Shown here: in pieces, positions 1 to 8,803 of the stretch
Layout of the letters: the number at the start of each line of letters is the position of its first letter
Numbering within the stretch: position 1 is the first letter of the stretch
NCBI RefSeq assembly: GCF_014138285.1
Contig: NZ_JACGXN010000001.1
Coordinates: 1,353,314-1,417,313, forward strand
Direction of reading: 5' to 3'
Source of the DNA: Phyllobacterium myrsinacearum
Lineage (GTDB): Bacteria; Pseudomonadota; Alphaproteobacteria; Rhizobiales; Rhizobiaceae
DNA length: 64,000 nucleotides
Notes under the pieces: generated by a model
Databases searched by the model: none
The model's input: the letters and a program-made list of their open reading frames with translations, nothing else
What the model was told of the DNA's origin: nothing
Made by a program: the position numbers and the translations under genes

Positions 1-83
1 TCATGGGCGCGCTGCATATCCGCAACCGGCAGCATGGCTGCAATACGTCCGAAATGGATGGAACTGGCGGGAGTGTCGTTCAT
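1..83 (-). CDS. VOC (glyoxalase/bleomycin-resistance) family protein, N-terminal fragment
   Basis: Only the first 27 codons are inside the window; the gene runs off the left edge. The ATG is at 83-81 and the translation contains FGRIAAMLPVADMQRAH. This resembles the first beta strand of vicinal-oxygen-chelate proteins, where a phrase like 'PVLPVADMQRALAFY' is usual. The family covers metal-dependent isomerases, dioxygenases and antibiotic-binding proteins, so no substrate can be named. The family call rests on this short stretch alone and is tentative. Confidence 0.5.
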   Translation of the reverse strand, partial: MNDTPASSIHFGRIAAMLPVADMQRAH

Positions 84-238
84 GTCATAACCCTATGGTT
101 TGAAAGGCCTGCTGGCTTTTCCGGACGGTGCCGGGATAAAGCCGCTGCTTTCGTCAATCAGATCATGAGACGGTGCCCACGGGGTTTCTATACAGCGCCT
201 CGCTGCTCTCCTCAATATGATTTCACCGCAAATCGGTA

Positions 239-360
239 GTGCGTGGTTCTACAAGCTCATCATGAGGGAGATGGAGATTGCAGGAAGTCAAGTTCTGCAA
301 TGACTGCGATTGGCCTTGCAGCACCTCTCTCCCTCATGGTGAGCTTGTCGAACCACGCAC
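239..360. repeat. Palindromic intergenic repeat, copy 1 of 4
   Basis: Two arms of about 33 bp in inverted orientation, each starting GTGCGTGGTT at the outer end, enclose about 55 bp. The left arm differs from the other copies at two bases (TTCTACAAGCTCATC instead of TTCGACAAGCTCACC). The element lies between the start of the VOC gene and the 3' end of the HAD gene, both on the minus strand. Related copies are at 10175, 17043 and 26677. No protein is encoded in it; the size and paired ends suggest a MITE- or REP-like element. Confidence 0.85.
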
Positions 361-377
361 AATGGCTCTGCAACCGA

Positions 378-1118
378 TCAATCCTGCGAGAGTTTAACCC
401 GGCCCGCCAGAAAATCAGGCAGATCGGCAATCGATCCCAGAATGGCATCACTGAGCGACGCCAGATCATCCAGCGTGCTGTTGCCGGAGAGAACACCGAC
501 AGCCAATCCCGCGCCGGCCGCATGGGCCATTTCAAGATCATGGCCGTTGTCGCCGACCATGGCGACGGCACTTGCCGGAATGCCTGTCTTTGCCGCAAAC
601 AATTCCAGCTGGTCAGCGTGCGGTTTCGCCCGGGCAACGGAATCATAGCCGATGATGACCGAAAACAACGCGGTCAGACCCAACGCTTCGGCGGTCGCCC
701 GCGCGCCGGCCTCGGAATCATTCGTGGCGATGCCGAGGATAAAGCCTTGCGCGGCCAGCCGCTCCAGCGTCTCGCGCAATCCATCTATGCCGACGGCCCG
801 GCGCGATCCTTCTCGCACCGCATATTCGTCATAAGCCCGGATGCGTTCGCGCTTTTCTTCGAGTGTCAGTTCCGGATGCCAGAGATCGACAATATCGTTG
901 ATCGTTCCAGCCGCGACGACCGAGCCGCCACGAAACCGTTCCATTTCCCAGTCGTAGCCGCCTGCTTCCACGAGCGCACGCGCACGCGCTGCATCACCAT
1001 CGGCAGCCTTGTGCGCCAGTTCCATGGTGATGCCGAACCAGGTCCGGTTGAAATCGACGAGCGTGCCATCCTTGTCAAACAGGATGGCACGGATTTCCGA
1101 GGGGTGGGCGCGGGCCAT
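378..1118 (-). CDS. HAD-superfamily phosphatase, phosphoglycolate phosphatase-like
   Basis: 246 residues. HAD motif I is DKDGTLVDF at residues 15-23 (nucleophile D15, acid D17). Motif II lies in GIATNDS, motif III is the lysine in ARAKPH, and motif IV is MVGDNGHDLEMA. An alpha-helical cap sits between motifs I and II. These features predict a magnesium-dependent cytosolic phosphomonoesterase of the Gph/PGP type, but the true substrate cannot be read from sequence. The start codon overlaps the stop of the upstream deacylase gene by one base (TGATG), so the two are probably translationally coupled. Confidence 0.85.
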   Translation of the reverse strand: MARAHPSEIRAILFDKDGTLVDFNRTWFGITMELAHKAADGDAARARALVEAGGYDWEMERFRGGSVVAAGTINDIVDLWHPELTLEEKRERIRAYDEYAVREGSRRAVGIDGLRETLERLAAQGFILGIATNDSEAGARATAEALGLTALFSVIIGYDSVARAKPHADQLELFAAKTGIPASAVAMVGDNGHDLEMAHAAGAGLAVGVLSGNSTLDDLASLSDAILGSIADLPDFLAGRVKLSQD

Positions 1119-2176
1119 CAGGCCTCCAGCGAGCCCGGCCGCGCCTGTTCGGAGCGCTTGGAACCCAGAAGCTTGAGAAGGTCATCGCCCCGGCGCGTGT
1201 AGCGATGACTGCGGCGGGTAAGGATACGACCTGCCTGTGGAGCAGTCAGCGTGACGTCGCCGGAAGGATCGCCGGGAATGGTGACGACAGTCACAAGCTT
1301 TGCACCCGCCTCAACCTCGTCACCAATGTTCACATGAAACAGAACCATCCCGCCCTGCGGCGCACGAACCATTTCCACATTCTCGAGAGGCGTAACCGGC
1401 CCCTTGAAATCCACGGTTAGCTTGACGGCTGCGTCGATGACGACGCCACGATGGACGAGGAACCGGTACAGTCCTTCCGCGTCCGCCTTGCCTGTCGCGA
1501 CATCAACGTCACTCAGTCCGCGAAACTCGACTGTCGTCACGGCCCGCCGTTTCACATCCCGCTTGCTATCAGGCAATTGCAGCACGGGATGAGCACAGGC
1601 TTCCTCGAAAGCCGCATCGGCAGTGCTGTTCCAGGACAGGATGGCCGTTGACCCCAGAGACGAAGCGAGATCGTACATCTCAGGCAGAAACGCCTGATGG
1701 ATGTAGAGGTAGTTTTCACTCTCGTCATCGCAATGCAGGTCGAGCACGATTTCATGCGGCAGAGCGAGGCGCAGCAACTGGGCCTTCAACCGTTCAGCCA
1801 GAGGCTTCGGACCATCAAGCGAAACCAGCCCCGACGTATCGAATGTATCAAGCAACGGAAACGAGCGATTGAAGTTGACGTTGGAGAAGAATTCAAACCG
1901 GCCGAGATGCTGGTGCGAGAACCATTGTGCAGAGCCAATCGGGTTGGCTTGGGGAACCACGGTTATATCACCGGCAATCCGACCTTCCCTTTCCGCTTTC
2001 TCCAGCATGGGAATGAGGAAGTGCAGAGCCGCCTGCCCGGGCAATTCTGAGCCATGAAGCGAGGATTGCAGATAGGCGGTAACAGCCTTTTCATCCTTGC
2101 CTGCAAAACGCAGCACGCGCAGTTCGATATGGTTGCCCGGCACGTCACCGGCCAGCTGGATCGTTTCGGTTTTCAT
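1118..2176 (-). CDS. Succinylglutamate desuccinylase/aspartoacylase family (M14-type) zinc hydrolase
   Basis: 352 residues from the ATG at 2176. That start is preferred over an upstream TTG because GGGAG sits about 6 bases ahead of it. Zinc ligands are expected in HGSELPGQ (H and E, near residue 44) and in LDLHCDDE further on. A C-terminal beta domain resembles those of the AstE/AspA group. The family removes acyl groups from amino acids or related compounds; this member is not AstE itself by length or context. It forms a two-gene unit with the downstream HAD phosphatase, with a one-base overlap. The substrate is unknown. Confidence 0.8.
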   Translation of the reverse strand: MKTETIQLAGDVPGNHIELRVLRFAGKDEKAVTAYLQSSLHGSELPGQAALHFLIPMLEKAEREGRIAGDITVVPQANPIGSAQWFSHQHLGRFEFFSNVNFNRSFPLLDTFDTSGLVSLDGPKPLAERLKAQLLRLALPHEIVLDLHCDDESENYLYIHQAFLPEMYDLASSLGSTAILSWNSTADAAFEEACAHPVLQLPDSKRDVKRRAVTTVEFRGLSDVDVATGKADAEGLYRFLVHRGVVIDAAVKLTVDFKGPVTPLENVEMVRAPQGGMVLFHVNIGDEVEAGAKLVTVVTIPGDPSGDVTLTAPQAGRILTRRSHRYTRRGDDLLKLLGSKRSEQARPGSLEA

Positions 2177-2254
2177 CAATGCTCCCAATGCTTCAGTTCC
2201 GGCCCTTGAGCAAAGGCCGGAAACCCATTCTGTTGGTTATTTAGCCATTATAGC

Positions 2255-3907
2255 CTATTTGCCGCGGCGCTTGAGCAAGTGCGCGACAAGGCCTTGCGTG
2301 GATGCGTCCTTGTCCTTGGGCTTTACCTCGCCGGAAACAATCGGCAGAAGCTCCGTCGCCAATTCCTTGCCAAGTTCGACACCCCACTGGTCGAAGGCAT
2401 TGATGCCGAAGAGCTGGGCTTCGACAAAAACGCGATGCTCGTAGAGAGCGATCAGACGACCCAAAGCATAGGGATCCAGCTTGTCATAAACGATAGTGAT
2501 CGACGGCCGGTTGCCCGTGAAAACGCGGTGCGGCGCAATGCGGTTGACTTCGGATTTCGGCAAATTCTTTGCAGCAAGCTGCGCTTTGGCCTCATCCAAT
2601 GTGCGGCCCTTCATCAGAGCCTCGGACTGGGCCAGACAATTGGCGAGCAGCATCTCATGCTGGTTGTCGAGATGCGGCTCGTGGCCTTTTGCCGCGACGA
2701 TGAATTCAAGCGGGATCGTGTCCGTTCCCTGATGCAGGAGCTGGAAGAATGCGTGCTGACCATTGGTGCCGGGTTCGCCCCATACCACCGGGCCGGTGGG
2801 ACCGGAAACCGGCTTACCATCGACGGTAACACCCTTGCCGTTTGATTCCATGTCGAGCTGCTGCAGATAGGCCGGGAGACGCGACAGACGCTGATCGTAT
2901 GGAATGACCGCACGGCTGGTGTAACCTGAAATGGCCCGATGCCAGTACCCGACCAGACCAAGCATCATTGGCAGGTTCTTGGACAACGCAGCCTTGCGGA
3001 AATGTTCGTCCATCGCATGGGCGCCATCGAGGAAACGGCCAAAGTTTTCAGGTCCGATTGCAATCATCAAGGGCAGGCCGATCGCGGACCAGATGGAATA
3101 GCGGCCACCGACCCAATCCCAGAAGCCGAAGATGCGGTCTTCCGGAATGCCGAACGCATCAACTTTGTCGAGCGCCGTGGAAACCGCAGCAAAGTGCTGG
3201 CCGACAGCCTTTTCACCCAGCGCATCGGCAATCCATTTACGCGCCGCACGGGCGTTGGTCATGGTTTCGATGGTGGTGAAGGTCTTGGAGGCGACAATGA
3301 TCAGCGTTGTCGCCGGATTGAGGTCTTTCAGCGTATCGGCGATGTGCGCCCCGTCGACATTGGACACGAAGTGGGTCTTCGGCCCGTCATGGTAGGGCGA
3401 CAGCGCGAGGGTTGCCATGGCCGGTCCAAGATCGGAACCGCCGATGCCGATATTGACCACGTCGGTAATCGGCTTGTTTTTCGAGCCCTTGATTGTTCCC
3501 GAGCGCAGTCCGTCCGCATAGGCACCCATGCGTTTCAGGACATCGTTGATGCCGGGCATGACGTCCACACCATCGACTTTGATCGGCTTGTTGGAGCGGT
3601 TGCGCAGCGCCGTATGGAGAACGGCCCGGCCTTCGGTATTGTTGATCGGCTCGCCGGCGAACATGGCGTCCCGCCGGGCTTCGACATGGGCAACCTTTGC
3701 CAGATCGGCAAGAAGGGCAAGCGTCTCATCATTGACGAGGCATTTCGACCAGTCGAGGAGAAGATCATCAAGACTGAGGGAATAGCGTGAGAAGCGTTTC
3801 GGATCTTCTGCAAAGGTCGCGCGCATGTTTTTCGGTGCGCCGCTTTTGAAGTGTGCTTTCAATGCCTGAACGGAACCACGCAGGTCGTTCGCTTTCACCG
3901 TCGCCAT
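2255..3907 (-). CDS. pgi: Glucose-6-phosphate isomerase
   Basis: 550 residues, matching the 549 of E. coli Pgi. It interconverts glucose 6-phosphate and fructose 6-phosphate in the cytosol. Family signatures are visible: [12 protein letters not shown], the phosphate-binding [28 protein letters not shown], and the C-terminal [20 protein letters not shown] with its catalytic lysine shortly after. The ATG at 3907 has a strong AGGAGAG site upstream; the open frame extends 29 codons further, but that part has no family similarity. A MITE-like element lies just upstream (3981-4359) and may carry or replace promoter elements. Confidence 0.97.
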   Translation of the reverse strand: MATVKANDLRGSVQALKAHFKSGAPKNMRATFAEDPKRFSRYSLSLDDLLLDWSKCLVNDETLALLADLAKVAHVEARRDAMFAGEPINNTEGRAVLHTALRNRSNKPIKVDGVDVMPGINDVLKRMGAYADGLRSGTIKGSKNKPITDVVNIGIGGSDLGPAMATLALSPYHDGPKTHFVSNVDGAHIADTLKDLNPATTLIIVASKTFTTIETMTNARAARKWIADALGEKAVGQHFAAVSTALDKVDAFGIPEDRIFGFWDWVGGRYSIWSAIGLPLMIAIGPENFGRFLDGAHAMDEHFRKAALSKNLPMMLGLVGYWHRAISGYTSRAVIPYDQRLSRLPAYLQQLDMESNGKGVTVDGKPVSGPTGPVVWGEPGTNGQHAFFQLLHQGTDTIPLEFIVAAKGHEPHLDNQHEMLLANCLAQSEALMKGRTLDEAKAQLAAKNLPKSEVNRIAPHRVFTGNRPSITIVYDKLDPYALGRLIALYEHRVFVEAQLFGINAFDQWGVELGKELATELLPIVSGEVKPKDKDASTQGLVAHLLKRRGK

Positions 3908-3980
3908 ATCTCTCTCCTGAAGTCGCACCTTGATCCTGACAGGCAGAAACCTGCCACCGGAATCATTTTGTTTCAATCGA

Positions 3981-4359
3981 TTTAGGTCGTACACTCTTAA
4001 ATCTTGTCAAAATGGCGCCTGAAACGGCAAGAAGATGCCGCGCATGGTCCGGTCCGGCCTCTGGCCGGGCCGAAAGATACATACGCAGATCGATATTTGG
4101 AGCATGGTCTTGTCCGAAAAGTCGAACAATTTTTCGGGACCATGCTCTGAGAAGCGCGAAGGGCGGGGCCTTTCCCCCGGCCGAGCGGTTCGACACTGCA
4201 GCTTGCAGCCGTTTCGGCGTCCGCAGGATATGGTCCATTTGCCCGGCTCCGTCGTCGCAAAGCCTCAAAAATGAACCACATTTCCCTCGTCTTTGCTCCT
4301 CGTATCCGAACAAATGGCCTCATACCATTTCAACCAGATTTATGAGTGTACGACCTAAA
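3981..4359. mobile_element. MITE-like element with 35-bp imperfect terminal inverted repeats
   Basis: The left end (3981-4015) and the reverse complement of the right end (4359-4325) agree at 31 of 35 positions. The first 16 bases, TTTAGGTCGTACACTC, are identical. The interior is about 310 bp with no transposase. If the true ends are GGTCG, each end is flanked by TA, as expected for a TA duplication of the IS630/mariner type; this is an inference. A separate palindrome is nested inside. Confidence 0.6.
4100..4147. repeat. Nested palindrome (RIME-like rhizobial repeat)
   Basis: GAGCATGGTC at 4100-4109 pairs with GACCATGCTC at 4138-4147. Inside, a second pairing block CCGAAAA/TTTTTCGG flanks a short loop. 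Elements of the form GAGCATG(A/G)TC...CCGAAAA...TTTTCGG...GATCATGCTC are scattered through Rhizobiales genomes as intergenic mosaic repeats. This is a degenerate member by eye. Confidence 0.65.
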
Positions 4360-4433
4360 GCAGAATCTCTTCCGATTTAACATCAGGTCAGTCTGCGCCG
4401 CAAATCCGGGCGGAACTGCGGCGCAAAACTCCA

Positions 4434-4700
4434 TCAGCTTTTGATGGCTGCGAGAACTTCATCATACGCCTTGCAGGCGTCTTTCAGATCGGTCTGGCCC
4501 TGATATTTGGTGGCCAGTTCCTGCATCTTGGTAACAATTTCCTGTGCCTTGGACGGATCCTTGGTAACGACCTGCTGAACAGCGGTGGTGATTTCACCGG
4601 CCTTTTTGGTCAGCTCTTCCTGGGTGCAGGTAGGGGCTTTCGAGCAACCAACGAGCGCAACGGCCAGCAACGAGATGCCGGCGACCATTTTCAATTTCAT
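4434..4700 (-). CDS. Small predicted lipoprotein
   Basis: 88 residues. A hydrophobic signal peptide ends in the lipobox LVGC with the cysteine at residue 19, so signal peptidase II cleavage and lipidation are predicted. The mature part is about 70 polar residues rich in K, T, Q and E, probably helical, with two further cysteines (near residues 25 and 77) that could form a disulphide. A good site (GGGAG) precedes the ATG. No known function is recognised; similar small lipoproteins are common in Brucellaceae and Phyllobacteriaceae. Confidence 0.8.
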   Translation of the reverse strand: MKLKMVAGISLLAVALVGCSKAPTCTQEELTKKAGEITTAVQQVVTKDPSKAQEIVTKMQELATKYQGQTDLKDACKAYDEVLAAIKS

Positions 4701-4953
4701 GTGCAGTCTCCCTTGATGAGATGAGTGATGTAGAGGAATACTTGGTCAGTGCTTTGTGCCCGTCATCCCTGCGGAATCACAAAGTCTTAATCCTGTTATT
4801 ACACCGTTCTTGTTCGGTCTAGAGTCTTCCTCGCCAGTATCATGATGTTTTGTGACAGGATTTAATGGATTGGTACAAATAACGATCTTTTATAAATTAT
4901 GGACAGGTCGGGCCACCCAACTTAGCCTCCCTGCTCAAGAGAAGGCATGAAAC

Positions 4954-5397
4954 ATGGATATGACCGGCGAAGAACGTATTTCTGCATCACGCGACGCAGT
5001 GTGGAAAGTGTTGAACGATCCGGATATTCTTAAAGCCTGCATTCCGGGCTGTGAAAATCTCGACTGGATTTCGGATACGGAACTCGAGGCAACGGTCGCT
5101 ATCAAACTCGGTCCGGTCAAGGCGCGCTTCAGCGGTAAAGTGACGTTAAGCAATCTTAATCCCCCGCTGTCCTACACGATATCAGGCGAGGGAAAGGGTG
5201 GCATTGCAGGTTTTGCCAAAGGCGGCTGCGATGTCACCCTGATCGAGGATGGCAACGAGACCGTGCTCGCCTATGTGATCAATGCCGATGTCGGCGGCAA
5301 GATCGCGCAGCTTGGCGGCTGGTTGGTATCATCTTGGGCAAAGAAGCTCGCAAACCGCTTTTTCGAAAACCTCGGCCAGGCCGCCGCTGCGGCCTAG
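4954..5397 (+). CDS. CoxG-like SRPBCC family protein
   Basis: 147 residues with the CoxG pattern of a START/Bet v 1-like fold. It opens with a GEERISASRDAVWKVLNDP-type N-terminus, then PGCENL, then GPVKARFSGKV and GKGGIAGFAKG. The family was named from carbon monoxide dehydrogenase clusters, where CoxG is proposed to help anchor the enzyme to the membrane. No molybdenum hydroxylase genes are present here, so the role is open. A GMC oxidoreductase follows 113 bp downstream on the same strand. GAGAAGG precedes the chosen ATG. Confidence 0.85.
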   Translation: MDMTGEERISASRDAVWKVLNDPDILKACIPGCENLDWISDTELEATVAIKLGPVKARFSGKVTLSNLNPPLSYTISGEGKGGIAGFAKGGCDVTLIEDGNETVLAYVINADVGGKIAQLGGWLVSSWAKKLANRFFENLGQAAAAA

Positions 5398-5510
5398 AGA
5401 CCGACAATTCGACAGGTCTGTCGCATTTTCCATAAGCCATGGCGGAATGACGTTTGGGTCTGAGGCGGTCAACCCGGATATCCTGCCCCCAATGAACGGG
5501 CCAGGACTTC

Positions 5511-7124
5511 ATGCGCACATTTGACTTTATCATCGTTGGATCAGGGTCTGCCGGATCTGTTGTGGCCGAACGGCTGTCTGCCAGCGGGCGGCATTCGGTG
5601 CTCGTGCTTGAAGCCGGCGGTTCGGACCGGCGGTTTTTCGTACAGATGCCCCTTGGCTACGGCAAGACCTTCTATGACAAATCCGTCAACTGGATGTACC
5701 GCGCAGAACCCGACCCCGGCCTCGGCGGCAATGCCGATTACTGGCCCCGCGGCAGGGTATTGGGCGGATCAAGCTCGATCAATGCCATGGTCTACGTGCG
5801 CGGTGCCAGGGAAGATTTCGACGAATGGCGTGACCGCGGCAATCCCGGCTGGGGCCATGATGACGTGCTGCCAATATTTCGGGAACTGGAAGACCATGAC
5901 GGACCGGTTAAAAGCCTTGGTCGCGGCGGTCCGCTCCATGTCTCCGACTGCTCGCATCTGTTTCATCCGCTGGCGAACCAGATCCTGAAGGCGGCACAGG
6001 AAGCCGGGCTGCCCTATAACCCTGATTTCAACGGCGAAACACAGGAAGGAGCAGGTCCCTTTCAGCTTACCACCAAAGGAGGGCGGCGCATGTCCGCTGC
6101 GCGCGCTTTCCTGCGCCCCGCTATGAAGCGCGCCAATGTGACTGTTCTGACCGGCGCAATGGTCGAGCGTGTTACCTTTGACGGCAACCGTGCCAGTGGT
6201 GTCACGTTCATCCGCAACGGCCGGGCCGAAACGGTCAAGGCGGGACGCGAAGTGATCCTGTGCGGCGGTTCGGTCAACTCGCCGCAACTGCTTGAACTGT
6301 CCGGTATTGGCGATGCAGCACGTTTGCAGGAACTCGGCATACCCATCGTTCACAACAATGCGCAGGTGGGCGAGAACCTGCAGGACCATCTCGGTATCAA
6401 TTACACCTACAAGGCCAGTGTCGCCTCGCTCAATCAGGTGCTGCGTCCATGGTGGGGGAAACTGCGCGTTGGCATCGAGTATCTGCTGCTGCGGACGGGG
6501 CCCTTGTCGATCAGCATGAATCAAGGCGGCGGTTTCTTCCGCACCGATCCGTCGCGGCCGCGGCCGAACATGCAGCTCTATTTCCAGGCCTTTTCAACAG
6601 TGCGACCCAAGACAGGTGAGCGGCCGATCCTCACTCCCGATCCCTGGCCGGGCTTTTCCATCGGCCTGTCCAATTGCCGCCCGACCAGCGTCGGTTCGAT
6701 CCATATCCGCTCCGGCAATCCGCTTGACGCGCCCATGATCGTTCCCAATGCGTATTCCACCGAGCATGACGTTGCGGAAATGCTCGACGCGGTCAAATTC
6801 CTGCGAAAAATCGCCGATACGCCCACCCTGTCAAAACTAATTGTCGAGGAACTGTTGCCTGGTCCTGATTGCAGCAGCGATGATGCTTTGATTGATGATT
6901 TTCGCAAGCGCAGCGGTACGGTCTACCACCCGGTTTCCACCTGTCGCATGGGACCGGATCCAGCCAAGGCGGTCGTCAACCCCCGCCTGCGGGTTCATGG
7001 TGTCGAGGGCTTGCGCGTCATCGACTGCTCGATCTTCCCCAACATCATATCGGGCAATACCAACGCTGCCGCGATGATGGTGGGTGCAAAGGGCGCAAGT
7101 CTTGTTCTGGAAGATATAGGTTAA
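5511..7124 (+). CDS. GMC-family FAD-dependent oxidoreductase (choline dehydrogenase-like)
   Basis: 537 residues, usual for the family. The Rossmann FAD motif IVGSGSAGSVVAERL is at residues 8-22. GMC signature 1 is GRVLGGSSSINAMVYVRG and signature 2 is GSVNSPQLLELSGIG. The catalytic HPVSTCRMG and the closing ISGNTNAAAMMVG are near the C-terminus. Such enzymes oxidise primary alcohols (choline, aliphatic alcohols, polyethylene glycol) to aldehydes. No betaine aldehyde dehydrogenase or betI gene is nearby, so choline is not indicated. Its stop lies 210 bp before preT, with possible regulator sites between. Confidence 0.9.
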   Translation: MRTFDFIIVGSGSAGSVVAERLSASGRHSVLVLEAGGSDRRFFVQMPLGYGKTFYDKSVNWMYRAEPDPGLGGNADYWPRGRVLGGSSSINAMVYVRGAREDFDEWRDRGNPGWGHDDVLPIFRELEDHDGPVKSLGRGGPLHVSDCSHLFHPLANQILKAAQEAGLPYNPDFNGETQEGAGPFQLTTKGGRRMSAARAFLRPAMKRANVTVLTGAMVERVTFDGNRASGVTFIRNGRAETVKAGREVILCGGSVNSPQLLELSGIGDAARLQELGIPIVHNNAQVGENLQDHLGINYTYKASVASLNQVLRPWWGKLRVGIEYLLLRTGPLSISMNQGGGFFRTDPSRPRPNMQLYFQAFSTVRPKTGERPILTPDPWPGFSIGLSNCRPTSVGSIHIRSGNPLDAPMIVPNAYSTEHDVAEMLDAVKFLRKIADTPTLSKLIVEELLPGPDCSSDDALIDDFRKRSGTVYHPVSTCRMGPDPAKAVVNPRLRVHGVEGLRVIDCSIFPNIISGNTNAAAMMVGAKGASLVLEDIG

Positions 7125-7188
7125 CCCCCACGTTTGTTACGCCCAAGCTGCCTTGTCACGAGTGCCCGCCACTCCGCATCGCATTTTC

Positions 7189-7224
7189 TTGACCGTTTGA
7201 TAAAAAATTTGACCTTTTGTAAAA
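7189..7224. promoter_or_regulatory. Two direct TTGACC repeats upstream of preT, possible degenerate RutR sites
   Basis: TTGACC occurs at 7189-7194 and again at 7209-7214, exactly 20 bp apart (about two helical turns). Each is followed by a partial match to the second half of the RutR operator TTGACCA-NN-TGGTCAA: TGATAAA after the first and TGTAAAA after the second. The preT start is at 7335. A bona fide RutR-type site lies at 11983 in the same cluster. The right halves are poor, so this is a weak prediction. Confidence 0.3.
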
Positions 7225-7334
7225 ATCTGGCATTCTTTCCATCAACAGGCGCCGGACAAACCGGCCCACCACCAAATTGCGACGCTTCCAAAGGGAACGG
7301 GACGTTGCAGTTTCAGAAATGGAGAGGCGATTTC

Positions 7335-8792
7335 ATGGGATCGATTGATTCTGGAATCCGTGATGTGAGGACCGGACGGCTTGAGTCCGAAGTCTACATC
7401 GATGTTTTTTCCGATCTGCATCCGGCATTGACACGGCATGAAGCCTTTGTCGAATCCGACCGCTGTTATTTCTGCTACGATGCCCCGTGCATGAATGCCT
7501 GCCCGACCGGCATCGACATTCCCCTGTTCATCCGCCAGATCGCAGCGGATAATCCCACTGGCTCCGCCAAGACCATTCTGGCGGAGAACATTCTCGGCGG
7601 CATGTGCGCCCGCGTCTGCCCGACGGAAACGCTGTGCGAGCAGGCCTGCGTACGTGAAACCGCTGAAGGCAAGCCGGTGAAGATCGGTCTTCTGCAGCGC
7701 TATGCCACCGACCATCTGATGGAAAAGGGTCAGCATCCGTTTAAGCGCGCTGAGCCCACGGGCAAGAGCATTGCTGTGGTTGGTGCCGGCCCTGCCGGAT
7801 TGTCGGCGGCTCATCGCCTTGCCAAATACGGTCACAGCGTGACGATTTTCGAGGCGAGGCCAAAAGCCGGCGGCCTCAATGAATATGGCATTGCCGCCTA
7901 TAAGAGCGTCGACAACTTCGCCCAGAAGGAACTCGATTTCATTCTGGAGATCGGCGGCATCACCATCGAGAACGACAAGGCGCTCGGCCGGGACATCAGC
8001 ATCGACGCACTGAAAGCCGGTTTTGACGCGGTGTTCCTCGGCATGGGTCTGCCAGGGGTGAACGAACTTGGCCTTGAAGGCGAAGATGCCGCCGGTTGCC
8101 TCGACGCCGTCGATTACATCTCGGTTCTGCGCCAGAGCGAGGACCTGTCACAAATCGCTGTCGGGCGCGATGTCGTTGTCATCGGCGGCGGCATGACCGC
8201 CATTGACGTGGCTGTCCAGACCAAGCTGCTTGGTGCCGAAAACGTCATCATTGCCTATCGGCGCGGTCCGGAAAGCATGAATGCCAGTCCCTATGAACAG
8301 GAACTGGCGCTGAAAACCGGGGTGATCATCCGCCACTGGTTGCAGCCGCGCGGCCTTACCCGCAACGCATCCGGCGAAGTCTGCGGCATCACGCTGGATT
8401 ATACCGCCATGGTGGATGGCCGGCTGGCGCCAACGGGCGAGAGCATTACCCTCGCCAGTGACCAGATCTTCAAGGCGATTGGCCAGACACCGGCCGAGAG
8501 CATTCTTGCCGGAACCGGACTTGCGCTGTCGAAAGGACGCATCAGTGTTGATGATAGCCGTCGCACCTCGATCCCCGGCATATGGGCTGGCGGCGATTGC
8601 ATTGCCGGCGGCCAGGACCTGACTGTGGCAGCGGTTCAGGATGGCAAGCTTGCCGCTGAATCGATTCATCATACCCTGACGCAGCAACCGGAGAAGGTCA
8701 GCGGCTTCGTTGAGGCCGTGATGGCCGACAAGCCGGATAACGCCTCAGCAACGGCGCAGCACCCCACCCGTTCAAGCCACATAGCTGGCTGA
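7335..8792 (+). CDS. preT: NAD-dependent dihydropyrimidine dehydrogenase subunit PreT
   Basis: 485 residues from the ATG at 7335, which has GGAGAGGCG upstream; the open frame begins 67 codons earlier but that part is unlike the family. With PreA it interconverts uracil/thymine and the 5,6-dihydropyrimidines using NAD(H), the first step of reductive pyrimidine catabolism. N-terminal iron-sulfur cysteines are C44, C47, C52 and C56 with a second set in CARVCPTETLCEQAC. The FAD site is VVGAGPAGLSAAHRLA and the NAD site VVIGGGMTAIDVAVQ. The architecture matches the N-terminal half of mammalian DPYD. preA follows 11 bp later. Confidence 0.93.
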   Translation: MGSIDSGIRDVRTGRLESEVYIDVFSDLHPALTRHEAFVESDRCYFCYDAPCMNACPTGIDIPLFIRQIAADNPTGSAKTILAENILGGMCARVCPTETLCEQACVRETAEGKPVKIGLLQRYATDHLMEKGQHPFKRAEPTGKSIAVVGAGPAGLSAAHRLAKYGHSVTIFEARPKAGGLNEYGIAAYKSVDNFAQKELDFILEIGGITIENDKALGRDISIDALKAGFDAVFLGMGLPGVNELGLEGEDAAGCLDAVDYISVLRQSEDLSQIAVGRDVVVIGGGMTAIDVAVQTKLLGAENVIIAYRRGPESMNASPYEQELALKTGVIIRHWLQPRGLTRNASGEVCGITLDYTAMVDGRLAPTGESITLASDQIFKAIGQTPAESILAGTGLALSKGRISVDDSRRTSIPGIWAGGDCIAGGQDLTVAAVQDGKLAAESIHHTLTQQPEKVSGFVEAVMADKPDNASATAQHPTRSSHIAG

Positions 8793-8803
8793 AGGATATC
8801 GAC

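Larger units (their letters stand above)
3908..4433. other. Intergenic region of 526 bp between pgi and a lipoprotein gene
   Basis: This gap holds no convincing gene. Most of it is an inverted-repeat-bounded element (3981-4359) with a second hairpin inside (4100-4147). Short open frames here run through the repeat and resemble no family. The pgi promoter should lie in or beside this region, since pgi starts at 3907 and reads away from it. Confidence 0.7.

Noticed and set aside
3-239. 78-codon plus-strand open frame at the left edge
   Set aside because: It runs antisense to the start of the VOC gene and then into non-coding sequence; no domain or ribosome site.
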